Shown here piece after piece: positions 47,070 through 60,364 of a stretch of DNA of 64,000 nt (position 1 is the stretch's first letter; each line of letters begins with the position of its first letter). Under the pieces are notes generated by a model. That model saw only the letters and a list, made by a program, of their open reading frames with translations. It had not been told where the DNA came from and made no database searches. A program made the translations under genes and the position numbers. This DNA is from Antilocapra americana (taxonomy: Eukaryota; Chordata; Mammalia; Artiodactyla; Antilocapridae), in contig ML660203.1 of assembly GCA_007570785.1 (NCBI GenBank), positions 10,083,524 to 10,147,523 of the forward strand. Reading direction: 5' to 3'.

Positions 47070-47480
47070 AGATGCCCAGTTAAAACACTTGATCCCCTGG
47101 CTCCCTGACATCGAGTGTCAGTCATGTGACCCTTTCTTGCCAATGGTATGTAGGCAGTAATCATTGGGGAAGGCATCACTCCCTGGACACAAAGGCAAAA
47201 GCTTCCTAGGAGAAGTTCTCTCTGTTTTCTGCATTTATCCTAACTGGAATATAGATGTGATGACTGAAGGTATGACAGCCATTCTGCAACCTTGAGGATG
47301 AAAGCCACATGCTAAAGATAGCAGAGCAGAAAGTCAGGAGAATCCCACTAGATAAGCCCAATAGTACCTACTTATGGACCTCTTATGATATGAGAGAGAA
47401 AAAAATCCTAACCAGTAAGTCAGTTATCTATTATTTGCAGCCTAACAATGCATTTCTAAATGACAGAGCATGTACACAGG
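47070..47480 (+). repeat. Old interspersed repeat
   Basis: tgtcagtcatgtgacccttt, ttgccaatggtatgtaggca, tgatgactgaaggtatgaca, gaggatgaaagccacatgct. A relative with the same block order lies at 54290-54560. The family is not assigned. Confidence 0.5.
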
Positions 47481-47879
47481 CTCTGACCAATGAGAGGGCT
47501 ACAGAAGGCTTCTGGGCAAGGTTTCCTTGCTCCTAAAGAAGATACAGAAGATATTATTAATATAACCCCTTTATGTTCGTGGATAATACTGTGTCTGGTC
47601 TTCTGCCTAGAAAAAGTGACCACCATCACAGGGCCGCAGGTGAACCACCAGCAGAGGACAGGGCCATGCCCTAAGACAGTGGAGACAAGAGTTGGAAAGA
47701 GACAGGGCCCTTGATGCGGGGTTGAGTCAACTGATTGTCTCAGGCCCGAGCTGCCCCATCTTGGGTTTTCTAATTATGTGAGATAACAAACTTCCTAATT
47801 GTTTAAGCAAGTTTGAGTAAAAGTTTTTGGTGATTTCCCCTAAGGACACCCTAACTTAACTCCATCAATCTCTCTGCTA

Positions 47880-48015
47880 AGAATCTATAATAAGGAATAA
47901 GTCAGAGATGTGGACAAAGATTTGATTACAAGAACATTCATCATGGTTTTGTTTATAATAGCAAAACTCAGGAAATAACCTAAACGTCCAATAATAAGGG
48001 ATTTAAAGAATGCAG
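47880..48015 (+). repeat. Old L1 fragment
   Basis: atggttttgtttataatagc, aaaataacctaaacgtcca-type sequence. Confidence 0.5.
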
Positions 48016-48020
48016 CCATT

Positions 48021-48150
48021 GGGACTTCTCTGGTGGTTCAGTGACGGGACTCTATGTTTCCACTGCAAGGGGCATGAGTTTGATCCCTGGTCAGAGAACT
48101 AATATCATGCAAGCCATGTGGCATAGTCAAAAAAAGGAAGGAAGGAAAGG
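48021..48150 (+). repeat. CHR-type SINE, short form
   Basis: gggacttctctggtggttca, tttgatccctggtcagagaa, catgtggcatagtcaaaaaa. Confidence 0.85.
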
Positions 48151-48214
48151 AAATCTACAAAACGTATAGAGTTGCACTGAGTGCTGGATTCCTGGGAGGA
48201 CATATTGTAAGCTG

Positions 48215-48400
48215 GTTATTCCATGGGGTTTGGAGTCAAATGAACTGGCTTTGAATCCTACCTCAGTTACTTACTGGCAGTGTGACTCTGGATGGATCAC
48301 TCATCTCTCTGAGCCTAGTTTCTTCATCTGGATACACTGAAAATGCCTGTCTCTAAGGTTGCCATGAGAAGTGAGTAAAGTACTGAATGTAAGGAACCTT
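48215..48400 (+). repeat. MIR
   Basis: Forward MIR: cctcagttacttactggcag, tgtgactctggatggatcac, ctctctgagcctagtttctt. Confidence 0.75.
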
Positions 48401-48407
48401 AGCAGGG

Positions 48408-48614
48408 TTGTTATTCAGTCCTCAGTTGTATCTGACTCTTTGCCATCCCATAGACTGTAGCCCACCAGGCCCCTCTGTCCATGGGATTTCCCAGGCAAGA
48501 AGACTTCAGTGGGCTGCCATTTCCTTTTCCAGGGATCTTCCTGAGCCAGGAATCCAACCTGCGTCTCCTGCATTGCAGGCAGATTCTGTAATGTTGAGCC
48601 ACCAGGGAAGCCCT
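48408..48614 (-). repeat. Bov-tA SINE
   Basis: Reverse copy from tgttattcagtcctcagttg to the head tgttgagccaccagggaagc. Confidence 0.92.
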
Positions 48615-48744
48615 CTAGCAGAGTACTTAGCATATAAGAAATAGTAAATGTGAATCCATATATTCTTCAGACTCTTCTGAATTTCCCAATCCTATATAGG
48701 GTATTTGATACTTTAATAGGGAGGAAAAAATAATGAACAAATTA

Positions 48745-49313
48745 TTAAAAAAAAAAATAAACACTGGAATAGAGTTACCATATAACCTAGCAATTCCACT
48801 CCTACGTTTATACCCGAGAACTGAAAACACATATTCATACAAACACTTGTACACAATGATCACAAAAGTATTATTCATAATAGCTAAAAAGTAGAAAGAA
48901 CCTAAATGTCTACCAATTGATTAAAGGATATTCAAAATGTGCTATATCCATACAATGAAATATTATTTAGAAATAAAAAGGAATAAAGTACTGATACATG
49001 TTACAACATGAATGCAAAAATTATCTCAAAAGGCCACATACTACATGATTCCAATATTAAATGTCCAGAATAGGCACATCGATAGAGACAGAAAATGGGT
49101 TAGTGGCTGCCTGAGTCTGGGAGTAGGGGCAAGTGAACACTAATGGTATAAAGTTTCTGGGGTGATAAAAATGTTCTGGAAAAAAAAATGTTCTAGAAAT
49201 AGAGGGGTGATGGCTGTATAAGATTATGAATAGATTAAAAACTACTGAAGTGTACATTTTAAAATGGGTGTATTTTATGGTATGTAAATCACATCTCATT
49301 AGAAAAAAAAAAA
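48745..49313 (+). mobile_element. Old L1, end of ORF2 and 3' UTR
   Basis: gttaccatataacctagcaa, ataatagctaaaaagtagaa, acaatgaaatattatttaga, gggttagtggctgcctgagt, aagtgtacattttaaaatgg and a terminal A-run. It is dead and carries many stops. Confidence 0.85.
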
Positions 49314-49642
49314 ATAGGCTGTAGTCTCAAATCCCCATAGGCGGGTTTTTACATACTAGATCTTCTCAAAGTGGTAAGAATTCTTCCTGTGTCTGATTCC
49401 TTCATTATATGACCCTTGAGAGGCAGACTTCCTCCCTCAGGCAAGCACCATAATGGCCCAAAAAGCTGGCACCACCCAGGGAGGATAGAGGGGGAAGCTT
49501 AGCCCATCGTGGTCACACGGCAGCTCAGAGCAACCGAGGCCCACTCCTGTCCCTTTCCAGGCTGTGTTCAAGACCCCAGCACCAGGCCAAGGCTCATGGC
49601 TCAGTGGCTATGCCCTGCCCCTGCTCCCACCCCCTTACCTAC

Positions 49643-49833
49643 CTGCTCGTTCTTATGCTGGGTCATGTGGGACTTGAGCTGGAAGTAGGTACTGAACTTG
49701 CTGGGGCAGAACTGGCACAGGTAGGAGCTGTCGATGAGGACCACCTGCTTGGCCTCCAGCTTGTCCCCCTCACCCTCGCCGGCTGTGGGCAAGGCCTGGG
49801 GCTGCGGGGCGCTCGTCAGGGTCTGGCCCAGCC
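49643..49833 (-). CDS. ZNF341: ZNF341 exon: linker and finger CQFC...HMTQH
   Basis: A 191-nt exon (2 + 189). It starts [13 protein letters not shown], a Pro/Gln-rich, acidic linker that differs from my memory of the human protein at several residues. Then [13 protein letters not shown] ... L-K-S-H-M-T-Q-H gives one finger. It ends H-K-N-E-Q. Acceptor CATAG. GTAGGT is taken as donor rather than the GTAAGG 4 nt later, because only the first keeps the frame into V-Y-K-C. Confidence 0.96.
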
Positions 49834-50281
49834 CTATGGAGAAAGCCAGGGAGGAAAGTCACTGAGAAAGGCAGAGGAAGAGTCAGGGAAGAGGACCACG
49901 CCACCCGAGAAGGACTCCCAGGATACCTCCTCTGCGCTCCGCTGCGTTCACCTCCCACCAGCCATGGGCTCAGTGTGGGACATGGTACCACTGATGCTCA
50001 GCTGGTGCGCAGGGACACAGCCATTCCAGGGGCCAAACTACTGAACACTTACATTCTGATGGATGAAGAGCCACTGCCTCAAGTCTCCCCTTGCAGGCCT
50101 TCCCCTCAGACACTCTAGACCGCTCTGTGGTTGTTAATGACCCTAACTGCCACCCCCAGCTGAACTCACGATGCCTCCCAGCTCCTTGTACAATCTGTGT
50201 TTAGCTGTTTCTCCCTCACTCTCCCTGAGGACAGGGGCCTCTGACCTCAAGTTTGTAGGCCCAGGGGCCTGACACACAGAG

Positions 50282-50492
50282 GTGGTGGTGGTTTAGTCGC
50301 TAAGAAGTATCCGACTCTGCGATCCCACATACTGTAGACCACCAGGCTCCTCTGTTCATGGGATTTCTCAGGCAAGAACACTGGAGTGGGTTGCCATTTC
50401 CTTCTCCAGGGGATCTTCCTGACCCAGGGATCAAACTCGAGTCCCCTGCTTGGCAGGCAGCTTCTTTACCATTGAGCCACCTGGGAAGACCC
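50282..50492 (-). repeat. Bov-tA SINE
   Basis: Reverse copy from ggtttagtcgctaagaagta to the head ttgagccacctgggaagacc. Similar acacagaggt / gcacacag flanks suggest a worn duplication. Confidence 0.9.
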
Positions 50493-50778
50493 CAGGCACA
50501 CAGTAAGCCTCCATAAACGTTTGCTCAACGGTTGAACCCTAGGTGCTAGGAACTACAAGAGTTTTGAAAGAAATAGGTTCTTCTCTAGAGCTCACAAGAA
50601 TTCAGAAGGCATGCACAGAATGGCTCAACACAGTGGGGCCAGTCCCCACTGGCAGGTCAGAGAAAAGTGGGCATATGGTGCTCGCACAGAGCACCTCCTC
50701 CGTGAGCTGCCCGCGGCGGCTCTGCTAGGCCCAGGGCCGCACAGGGAGGCTCCAGCCTGACGCCCAGCACCGTGGTCA

Positions 50779-51048
<270 letters not shown>

Positions 51049-51245
51049 TCAGAACCACCAGGAAGGCCCGGGCACAGCATCTGGAGGCTGTGGGCCACCA
51101 TCCTGAGACCATGAGGACGAGCCCTCTTACTGAGGCAAGCACAGACACACCCCAGGCTCCTGGTGACAAGACTGAGCGGCTGAATCAACCAGCCCTGAAG
51201 CGGACCTCGTCTGTGGCCATCTCACACTGTGAGATAACACAGTTT

Positions 51246-51606
51246 CAAAGAATTGATGCTTTTGAACTGTGGTGCTAGAGAAGACTCTTGAGAGTACCTT
51301 GGACAGCAAGAGAACCAAACCAGTCAGTCCTAAAGGAAATCGACTCTGAATATTCATTGGAAGGACTGATGCTGAAGCTGAAACTCCAATACTTTGGCCA
51401 CCTGATGCAAAAAGACCCTGATGCTGGGAAAGTCTGAAGGCAGGAGAAGGGGACAATAGAAGATGAGATGGTTAGATGGCATCATTGACTCAGTGGACAT
51501 GAGTTTGAGCAAACTCTAGGAGATGGTGAAGGACAGGGAAGCCTGGCATTCTGCAGTCCATGGGGTTGCAAAGAGTTGGACACAACCGAGTAACTAAACA
51601 GCAATT
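51246..51606 (+). mobile_element. BovB LINE 3' end
   Basis: gaattgatgcttttgaactg, atattcattggaaggactga, tactttggccacctgatgca, and the A-unit ending agttggacacaaccgagtaa. It is collinear with the fragment at 26942 but reaches the 3' terminus. Confidence 0.92.
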
Positions 51607-51921
51607 ATTTAAATGGAGAATTTTCTGTTATTTGAAGGAGAAAACACCCTAGCCGTCACAGCACAGTACTTGTACAACTATTTAAAACTTTCCTTCAAAT
51701 CAATGCACTTTTTAAGAACTTAAAATAATTAAAAATGAAGCTTCCTGTTATTATATATGCAAAACCGCTTGTCATAAACACAAGTAACAAAACACGCAAT
51801 TATTCATACAGCAATCTTATGAAGATCTTTAGATGCATCATCCTTATGGCAGACATAAACCACACGGGACTATTTAATTTGAAATTCATTAAAATAAAAT
51901 CAAGTTAAAAACTCAGTTTCT

Positions 51922-52208
51922 CAGGCTTCCCTGGCGACTTGGTAGTAAAGAACCGCCTGCCAGTGCAAGACACGGGTTTGATCCCCGATCTAGGAGGATC
52001 CCCCATGCTGCGGAGCGACTAAGCCCGGGTGCCACAGCTACTGAGCCCGTGCTCTAGAGCCCAGGAGCTGCAACTACTGAAGTCCGAGTGCCCTAGAGAG
52101 CCTGTGCGCTGCAACAAGAGAAATCCCTGCAAGGAGAAGCCAGTGCACCACAACTAGAGAAAAGCCTGCGCAGCAACACAAACCCAGAATGGCCAAAAAT
52201 AAATAAAC
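51922..52208 (+). repeat. CHR-type SINE, long form
   Basis: caggcttccctggcgacttg head, gggtttgatccccgatctag, repeated cagctactgagcccg units, gaatggccaaaaataaataa tail. Confidence 0.92.
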
Positions 52209-52330
52209 ACCAGTCATACCAGTCACATTTTCAGTACTCAACAGCCATATGTCCACTGCCCTGTGGACAGCGCCTACCGGAGCCTCTCCATCTTTGCACA
52301 AAGTTCTACTGACGAGCACTGGTTGCACAC

Positions 52331-52545
52331 CAGTGGTTTTCAGCAGAGATCGATCTTCCCTTTTGGGACATCTGGAAATGTTTGGAGACATTTTGGGATG
52401 TCAGAGCTGAAGAGTGAGGCGGGACTATTGGCATCTAGTGGTTAGAGGTCAGGGATACTGCTAAACTTTCTTCTAGGCACAGGGCAGCCCCCACAGAAGG
52501 AATGATGTGATCTACTCAATAGGCTGGTAGACCCTGGTCTACAGA
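52331..52545. mobile_element. MER5A-like hAT element
   Basis: cagtggttttcagcagagat start, gggacatctggaaatgtttg, tattggcatctagtggttag, aggcacagggcagcccccac. Confidence 0.8.
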
Positions 52546-53267
52546 GAAGCTGTTGCACACCATGGCTGGAATCTTGGGCACTCTCCCTCCCTCCCTTCCC
52601 CCTTCTCTCTCAGTTTAAAAGATGAGCAAAACTGTACGAGGTGTTAAAGGCAGACCACATCTAACTGAGGCTTTCTCCTCTGATTGAAAGAAATGGAACA
52701 AGTTTTTCTCACTGTATCTTTCAGAAATCATCAATACCCATATCCACAAACCACCTAAAGTCATCTCACGTCCCAACGTTCCACTCTCTGAGAAACATCG
52801 AACAAGACCACCCCTCCACAATGGAAAACCTGAGGCCCAGAGGGGCTCCTTGCATGTTCTTGGCACAAGGGTGTCACGGTTAGTCCTGAGCGAGCAGAGA
52901 GCTTGCAGAAGCACGTTCACAAAGCATCGCTAACCCCGAGGTCAGGCCTTTCTACGAAGTGAGGGCTGAGGCCTGCCTCCCACCGGCAAAGCCCCTAGCC
53001 ATTCAAGTCAATTCCGCCTCCTCCACTCCCAACTTCGACCTTCCTCATCATGGCAGGCAGGCCCCACAGATCCTTCCCAATGAGGAAGAAAAGGGCACAA
53101 TCATCCTGAGCTGGACGAAAGGCCTGAGAACCATGACAGACCAGCTAGGGCCTTGGTCACCACCAGGCGAAAGGGGCGGGGATAGGAGCACCTCTTCCAC
53201 TGTGGACTCCCCATCCCACCTCCCGCCAGGGCTGCCCAGGGGCTACCTGCCCCACGGTGCCCGGTTA

Positions 53268-53540
<273 letters not shown>

Positions 53541-53599
53541 TCACAGAGCCTGGAAGAAGAAATTCCAGGACATGCTCTGACTGGTAGGACATACTCCTC

Positions 53600-53960
53600 A
53601 AAGACTCCCTTCTGCTGGAGGATAAAATCCACCCTCTCTGTCGTGGCCTATGGGGCTCTGCATCCTCTATTTCCTACCAACCTGATTATTCTTATGATCT
53701 AGTTGCAGTGGACTCCTAGCTAACCTCGGAAGACCTCAAACATGGTCCTACCTCAGGGCCTTTGCACCTGCTGTTCCCCCTTGCCTAAAATGCTCATCCC
53801 TCAGACAGTCACAAGACTGTTTCCTTCTCACCCCTAGACAGATAGGCAGCAGCATTTTCCAGTGTCTCTCCAGAATTCTCAATCACAGTACTCTGTTAAT
53901 CTCCTTTCTAGAATGACCCATAAATATTTATTTATTCCCTGTCTCTCTCGCACATTAAAC
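53600..53960 (+). repeat. L2-like segment
   Basis: cctcagggcctttgcacctg, ctgttcccccttgcctaaaa, tttattccctgtctctct. Confidence 0.5.
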
Positions 53961-54289
53961 TGTGAATAATTAAGGGTAAGGAAATCATGACCCAAGATGC
54001 TAGATTTCTAGTTTTGACACCAAGACTGGCACACAGATGTGCAACACATTTGTGAAAGGAAGGAAGGGGCTGGAAGCCCCCCAAAACTCTCAATTCTTCT
54101 GCCTTTCCCTACTACTACTACTACTTTCTGACATTGTCCCCAACCACATACTTAGCATCTCTAACAGGGTGGCAGACATCATTGCTTGCCTGCCTAATAC
54201 CCACTCTTCCCTTCTTCTTTCTTCACAAATCCCCTACATAATGGGAGCATCAATGTTCCTGGCTAAAAGAGACATTTCCCAGCTTCCTC

Positions 54290-54560
54290 TGGAGATTGAT
54301 ATGGTCATGTGACTTAGTAACCAATGGAATGTAAGCAAAAGCATCATGTTTAGAACTTCTGGGAGCTGGGAGATGCTTCTTTTATCCTTCTTCCAGATGC
54401 TTGGAATATGAAATTTGATGACTGGGGCTTCAGCAGCCATCTTACACAATGAGACACCTAAGAACAAAAGTCATGTTCTAGGAATGATGGAGCAGAAAGA
54501 CAGAAGAAATGTGGGTGCCTAGTGATTATATAGGCATACAAACTGCCTGTCTCTGGACTT
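54290..54560 (+). repeat. Old interspersed repeat
   Basis: Shares block order with 47070-47480: ggtcatgtgacttagtaacc, aatggaatgtaagcaaaagc, ggggcttcagcagccatctt, gatggagcagaaagacagaa. Confidence 0.5.
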
Positions 54561-54673
54561 GTTTTGCACAGAACAACAAAATTCTACCATTCTGGAGTCA
54601 CTCCTATTTTGGATTTTCCACTACATGCAACCAAACTTAATCCTAACTATCACAAAAGGGAAGACTGAGACTA

Positions 54674-54931
<258 letters not shown>

Positions 54932-55129
54932 CTACAAGGACAGCAGAGTCAGGGAGAGCACCCTGGAAAGGGAGGGGAAGAGTTGCCCCAGGTAGTGGGA
55001 CCTTCATTGTGGCCCTGGCTGACCTCAGCCATCCACAGCTACATCACCACCCTAACTCCTCCACCTCAGTCCCCCCAGTCACTCCCAAGACCCTTCTGAA
55101 TAGAACTCCATGAAGCCAGCAGGTTAGAA

Positions 55130-55330
55130 GTAGCTTTGGAACCAGGCTGCTTGGGTTCAAATCCTGATTCTGCCACTTATCATTTAAGTGACTTTGGGAA
55201 AGTCTTTTAACTTCTGTTTCAGTTTCTGCATCTGTAAAATGGGGCTAATTATAGCAACCCCAGTATGAGGATAGAGCTTAGAAGAGGGCCTGGCAAGTAG
55301 TTAAGTACGCAGTCAACATCAGCTCTTGTG
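55130..55330 (+). repeat. MIR
   Basis: Forward MIR: tgcttgggttcaaatcctga, ttctgccacttatcatttaa, gcatctgtaaaatggggcta. Confidence 0.8.
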
Positions 55331-55659
55331 ATGGCCATTATCATTGTTGTTAGTAGTAGACTTCTTGCACAGGAGAACTAGGAAGTCAGAAGGGTCTATG
55401 CTCTCACCAGCAACTCCACTTCTTAACCAACTCTGCCTGATGCCACACCGGCAGGCATCCCTTGACTAGGAATTGACACTGAGGCCACGAGAAAGTACCA
55501 AATGGATTCTGAGCCACCCAAACTCAGTGACCACTAAGCTCACATCATGACACTGGGGTATTGTAAAGAATTCATTTATCCCTTCATCTACTTCTCATTC
55601 ATTGGTCTTCTTGGGCTGCCTTAACCAAAATTCCACTTCCTCTCCTCTGCTTCATTTTC

Positions 55660-55850
55660 CTCCTTAGAGGCATCATTATCTCATAAATTATGCATTTTAC
55701 TTACTTACCCTGTCTATTATCTGCCTAGTTTCATGCAGGCAGGGACTTCTGCTCTGCTTTTGTTTCTTCCTCTATTCCCAGGCCTAGAGCAGTGCCTGGC
55801 ACAGAGTGGGCACTCAATAAACATTTGCTGAGTGAATGAATTCATTTATG
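55660..55850 (+). repeat. L2 3' end
   Basis: ggcctagagcagtgcctggc, acagagtgggcactcaataa, acatttgctgagtgaatgaa is a clear L2 terminus. Confidence 0.75.
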
Positions 55851-56827
55851 GAGGTCTCAGGCATCTAATACAGCGCCACTAGACGCTTCTGCCAGGTCTT
55901 GCCTGTCGGCCCTTGGCACCTTCCAGCACCCACCCATGCTCTCCCCTGAAATGCAGAGGTTGCAAGCTTGAAACCACATTCTCAAGTACCCCTGCCAGCA
56001 CAGTTCTGAACACAAATTAAGTTCTGCCCATAAGAAGCATCCGTGTGAGATTTGAAGGCAAAAGGGAGGTAGAAACTGTTCTCCTTGGCAGCCATGCTGG
56101 GAGACAGGCAGGTTAGCAGTCATGAGTTTTGGAGTGGCAGGCTGAACCCTACATTCCCCTCCTGATTACCAGCCCCTCAGCAACAGAATCCTACAGTTTT
56201 CTTACCAAGCACAGTGTCCTGGTTACAAGGGCCAAGCCACAACAGTGACTCTGAAAATGAGTGGTTCTTGCCAACCCTGACTTTTACTCCTCCAGCCCTT
56301 CCATTAGCCCTACAGATTTAACTTCCTGTATTAAATCCCTCTGTTAGAAATATCTAGAGTGGTTTCAATTTTCCTGACCCATACAGCACTCAATATTTGT
56401 CACAGCAAATGAATTCACCCATCATTCAGGTTATTCCTGAGCAATGAGCCACTGGGTTAAGTCTCGTTATTCTCACAGCTCTACAAGGGAAGTTCCCATT
56501 CTAGAGTCTCTTCTCTGAAACTGAGGTCAGAGCACCCTATTTCATATACCAACTGTGGGTGTCCCACAGGCCAGGTCTCTGCTAGGTGCCAAGGACTCAA
56601 AATCAAGATGACTTAGGCTCTGTTTTCAAAGAACACTCTTATCTACATGGAAAATAAATAACAGCAGCTCTCCCTATGCTGGCCCCTCTGTCTATGAGGC
56701 CACTGTTATCCTCTCAGCATCTCACTAGCTTAATTACTTTTTAAATTTTAAATAATATTTATTTAAATATTTAAATACAAAATTTACAAGTCATTTTTAC
56801 TGATCAACTAGTGACTCAATTAGATTC

Positions 56828-56935
56828 TTAACTTTTTATTTTGTATTGGGGTATAGCTGATTAGCAATGTTTTGAGACTTATAGGTGAACAGCAAAGGGA
56901 CTCAGCCATACATATTCATGTATTAATTTTTTTTT
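56828..56935 (-). repeat. L1 3' end
   Basis: Reverse L1 terminus: attttgtattggggtatagc, tgattagcaatgttttgaga, ggtgaacagcaaagggactc. Confidence 0.6.
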
Positions 56936-57245
56936 AATCAGGCAAGTCCTTGCTTTATCTCCCAGGGTAGGGAAAATCTCCCTGCAGGGCCTTATAACAG
57001 TATATGGCTGGTGATGGAATTTTCCTCCAGTCTAGTTCCTTCCAGAGAGACTACCTGACATGGAATGTCTATATGGCTGGATTCTAGAGTGAGTCTGAGA
57101 TATGAACTACAGGCAGGTGCCTTCTGTCATAACCATGCCCCCAGCACTTTTGCTTGGCATGGTTCTGAAGTCTTACTGCCTTGAGTGTACACTCCTTGTA
57201 GTTCAAAACTCTTCAGCTAGGAATTAATATATAGTACATATAACA

Positions 57246-57710
57246 CAGGCACACCTTGGAGATATTGTGGGTTCAGTTACAGACCACTGAAATAAAGCAA
57301 ATATCACACTAAAGCAAGTCATATAAGTTTTTTTTTTTAATTTTCCAGTGCGTATAAAAATTGTTTAGAAAAAAAGTTATCTTTACTCTATCTCATAATC
57401 TGTTAAGTATGCAATAGCATTACCCCTTAAAAATGTATGTATCTTAATTAAAGAAGACTTTTTTGACTTTATTACTAAAAAAATGTCAACCATCACCTGA
57501 GCCTTCAGCAAGTAATAGTAATAACATCAAAGATCACAGATTATCATGACAAATACAGTAACAATGAAAAAGGTTGAAATGTTGTCAGGATTACCAAAAT
57601 TTTGACACAGAGACACAAAGGGAGCAAATGCTGTTGGAAAAATGTCATTGATAGACTTGCTTGACAAAAAACACAACAGCAGCAAAGTGCAAGGAGGCAA
57701 GGTATGCCTG
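57246..57710. mobile_element. Tigger-type (Tc1/mariner, pogo) deletion derivative
   Basis: It starts caggcacaccttggagatat and ends aaggtatgcctg, inverted ends of the Tigger1 group. A TA follows the right end; the left flank has CA, presumably a changed TA. At 465 bp it keeps only the two end regions and has no transposase. Confidence 0.88.
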
Positions 57711-57734
57711 TACACTGACTGAACGGCCTCGATT

Positions 57735-58180
57735 CTTCACGTCTTCTGGTACCCAGGCCCTTTCCAGTGTGACTTGTAGTTTTTCCCATCGAGAGGTGGC
57801 ATCTATTTCCGTACTCCTTCAGGCTAAGCTGGCCTTGTGACCTGCTTTCACCAGCAGAAGTGACATGGTGTCATTTACAAGCCTAAGCCTCAAGAAGTCT
57901 TGAGCATTTCTGCTTGCATTACTGCACATCCACCACTGCGGTGAGACCATGCCTGGGGAGCCTGCTTGAGAAGGAAAGATGCGTGGGGCAGAGCTGGGTC
58001 ACCCCACCTGATGATCCCATCCTAGGCCACTTTAGAGCAGCAGCCAGTCAGCCAACCTCCAGACATGTGGGGGCACCCGGCCAAGATCAGCAGTTGCCAA
58101 GCTGACCACCACAGATGTGAGAACAATAAACATCTTTCCCCATATACTGTATTTCTTACACAGCCATAGCTAACTGATAC
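57735..58180 (+). mobile_element. MLT1-like (ERVL-MaLR) LTR
   Basis: ctggccttgtgacctgcttt, tcaccagcagaagtgacatg, gaacaataaacatctttccc (AATAAA-type signal) and the ending catagctaactgatac fit an MLT1 LTR. Confidence 0.7.
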
Positions 58181-58446
58181 ATCTAACTTGTTAAAACATA
58201 TCAGACACTCACATATATAATTTTTTTGAATCTTTTCCCAAAAGGCAGGTATTCTCTGGACTTTGCTGTGTACTCCGAGGGCAGCTTGAATTTCTGCTAC
58301 AACCCCTGCTTCATTCCACCTTCTCATGGTGTGCGTTTTACCTTTACACGTACGATAGCTTGAGCTGGTTTTGCCCCCACAATATCTCTGGCATCAGAAA
58401 AGGCTCAGATTACCCATGACGACCATGACCAGCTTTTCCCCCTTCA

Positions 58447-58728
<282 letters not shown>

Positions 58729-59059
58729 TCACAAGAGAAAATTAAATTGTCATAGCCTCTTGAGACCAGCTATCTGATTTATCAGCAGGGAAGGACATTT
58801 GCCTTAGCCAGCCATGTGGGAAGAAGAGAGGACAAGGCAGAGAGCAGGCATGGAAACCAAATCATGGGAGAATTCCAAGGAGCCATCAGTCTGGTATTGC
58901 TGTCCTTTTTTCCTATGAAAGTCAGCAAAAATAGCCCAGCCTGTGCAGAAATGAGCTCATAGAGCAGGCCTAATGCTGCTGTCTTTAGAAGGGCTTGCTT
59001 GTAGGACTGGCTCTGAACTGGCCTCTGAGAACCTGCCTTGTAGAAGGTTCCCTGGTTTT

Positions 59060-59168
59060 CTGTTTATTTGTTTTGGCTGCACTGTGAGTCATGCGGACCA
59101 AGGATTAAACCCATGCCCCCTGTCTTGAAAGCTTGGAGTCTTAACCACTGGACTGTCAGGGAAGTCCT
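59060..59168 (-). repeat. CHR-type SINE, short form
   Basis: Reverse copy: ggaccaaggattaaacccat, ttaaccactggactgtcagg. Confidence 0.82.
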
Positions 59169-59689
59169 GCAGGTTCCCTGTGTTGATAAGGCTATTTTGT
59201 CCACCTGGGGCAGTGGCCCTAGTGTACCAACTACCCAGACAGTTTGCCCAACAATGTAATTTATGGTGAACACCTCCTTCCCACCTGGGTATATGGAATT
59301 GTGCTGTGTGGCTGGAAGCCTATGTAACCAATCCTCAACAGAAGCCCTGCCCTTAGAGTCAAAGGTGTTCTTTCCTGGCAGAAACCCTGGGCACTCTTGA
59401 CTGCTGGAGGACGCCGTGTGCCCTGAGCAGCCTCTCCCCACTTTCCCGAGGCAAAGAATGCTGGAGACTTGGAAGAATGCTGATTTCCTGCAGACTCCAG
59501 TTGCATGGGTCTCTCGAGTTGCTGGATCCAGTTGCTGGTCCTGCTGTGTATCCTTCTACTTTAAACCAGCCAAGAGCACAAGCATCCTGAGTTCTGGGAG
59601 TCTTTCTAGAGAGTCACAAAATGTGTGGGTGGCTATGGATCCTTGAAACACAGTCACTGACTTCTAGCAATTGATTCTACAAAAAAAGT

Positions 59690-59860
59690 CAACCAGATAG
59701 GCAAAGATAATGATACACAGATGTTACTCGTCATTTTTATAACAGCAAAAACTGGCAACGACTACATGTCCTCCCACTGGAAGTTTGCCTAAACAGAGGA
59801 TGGTCCATCCACCTGGAATGGAACAGAAACAGTGATGGTGCTGATCAGTATTCAATAAAG
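59690..59860 (+). repeat. Old L1 fragment
   Basis: ataacagcaaaaactggcaa and tggtccatccacctggaatg are L1 ORF2-end remnants. Confidence 0.45.
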
Positions 59861-60149
59861 GGTGCTTCTCTCAATTGCTGTTCCTTGGGTTCCATGGTCA
59901 AATATGTCTGGGGAAAAATCTGGGTTGACGAAGTCAAAAGTACTTCTGAAGTATTTACTGCAGGAAAAACCCAGGGACAGAGCAAGGGAAGAAGTACAAT
60001 GCTTCCACCTCAGGCTGGTTGGACCAATGATCCTTTTTCTACTGGAAAATCCCAAGGAGCCACTGTTTGGAGGAACACTTTAGTAAATACTGATGTAGGG
60101 TTGTAGGCATAGACAGAAAATGATATTAAACAAAAGGCAAAGTAAGAAA

Positions 60150-60364
60150 GGGCTTCCCAGGTGGTGCAGTGGTAAAGACTCTGCCTGCTAACGCAGGAGA
60201 CAGAAGAGATTCAGGTTCAATTACTGGGCCAGGAAGACCTCTCCTGGAGTAGAAAATGGCAACCGACTCCAGTATTCTTGCCTGGAAAAATCCCATGGAC
60301 AGAAGTGCCTGGGGGGGTGTAGTCCATGGGATCACAAAGAGTCGGATGTAACTGAGTGCACAAA
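60150..60364 (+). repeat. Bov-tA SINE with target-site duplication
   Basis: gggcttcccaggtggtgcag head to gtcggatgtaactgagtgca. The 12-bp flanks caaagtaagaaa (60138-60149) and caaagtaggaaa (60365-60376) differ at one base. Confidence 0.93.
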
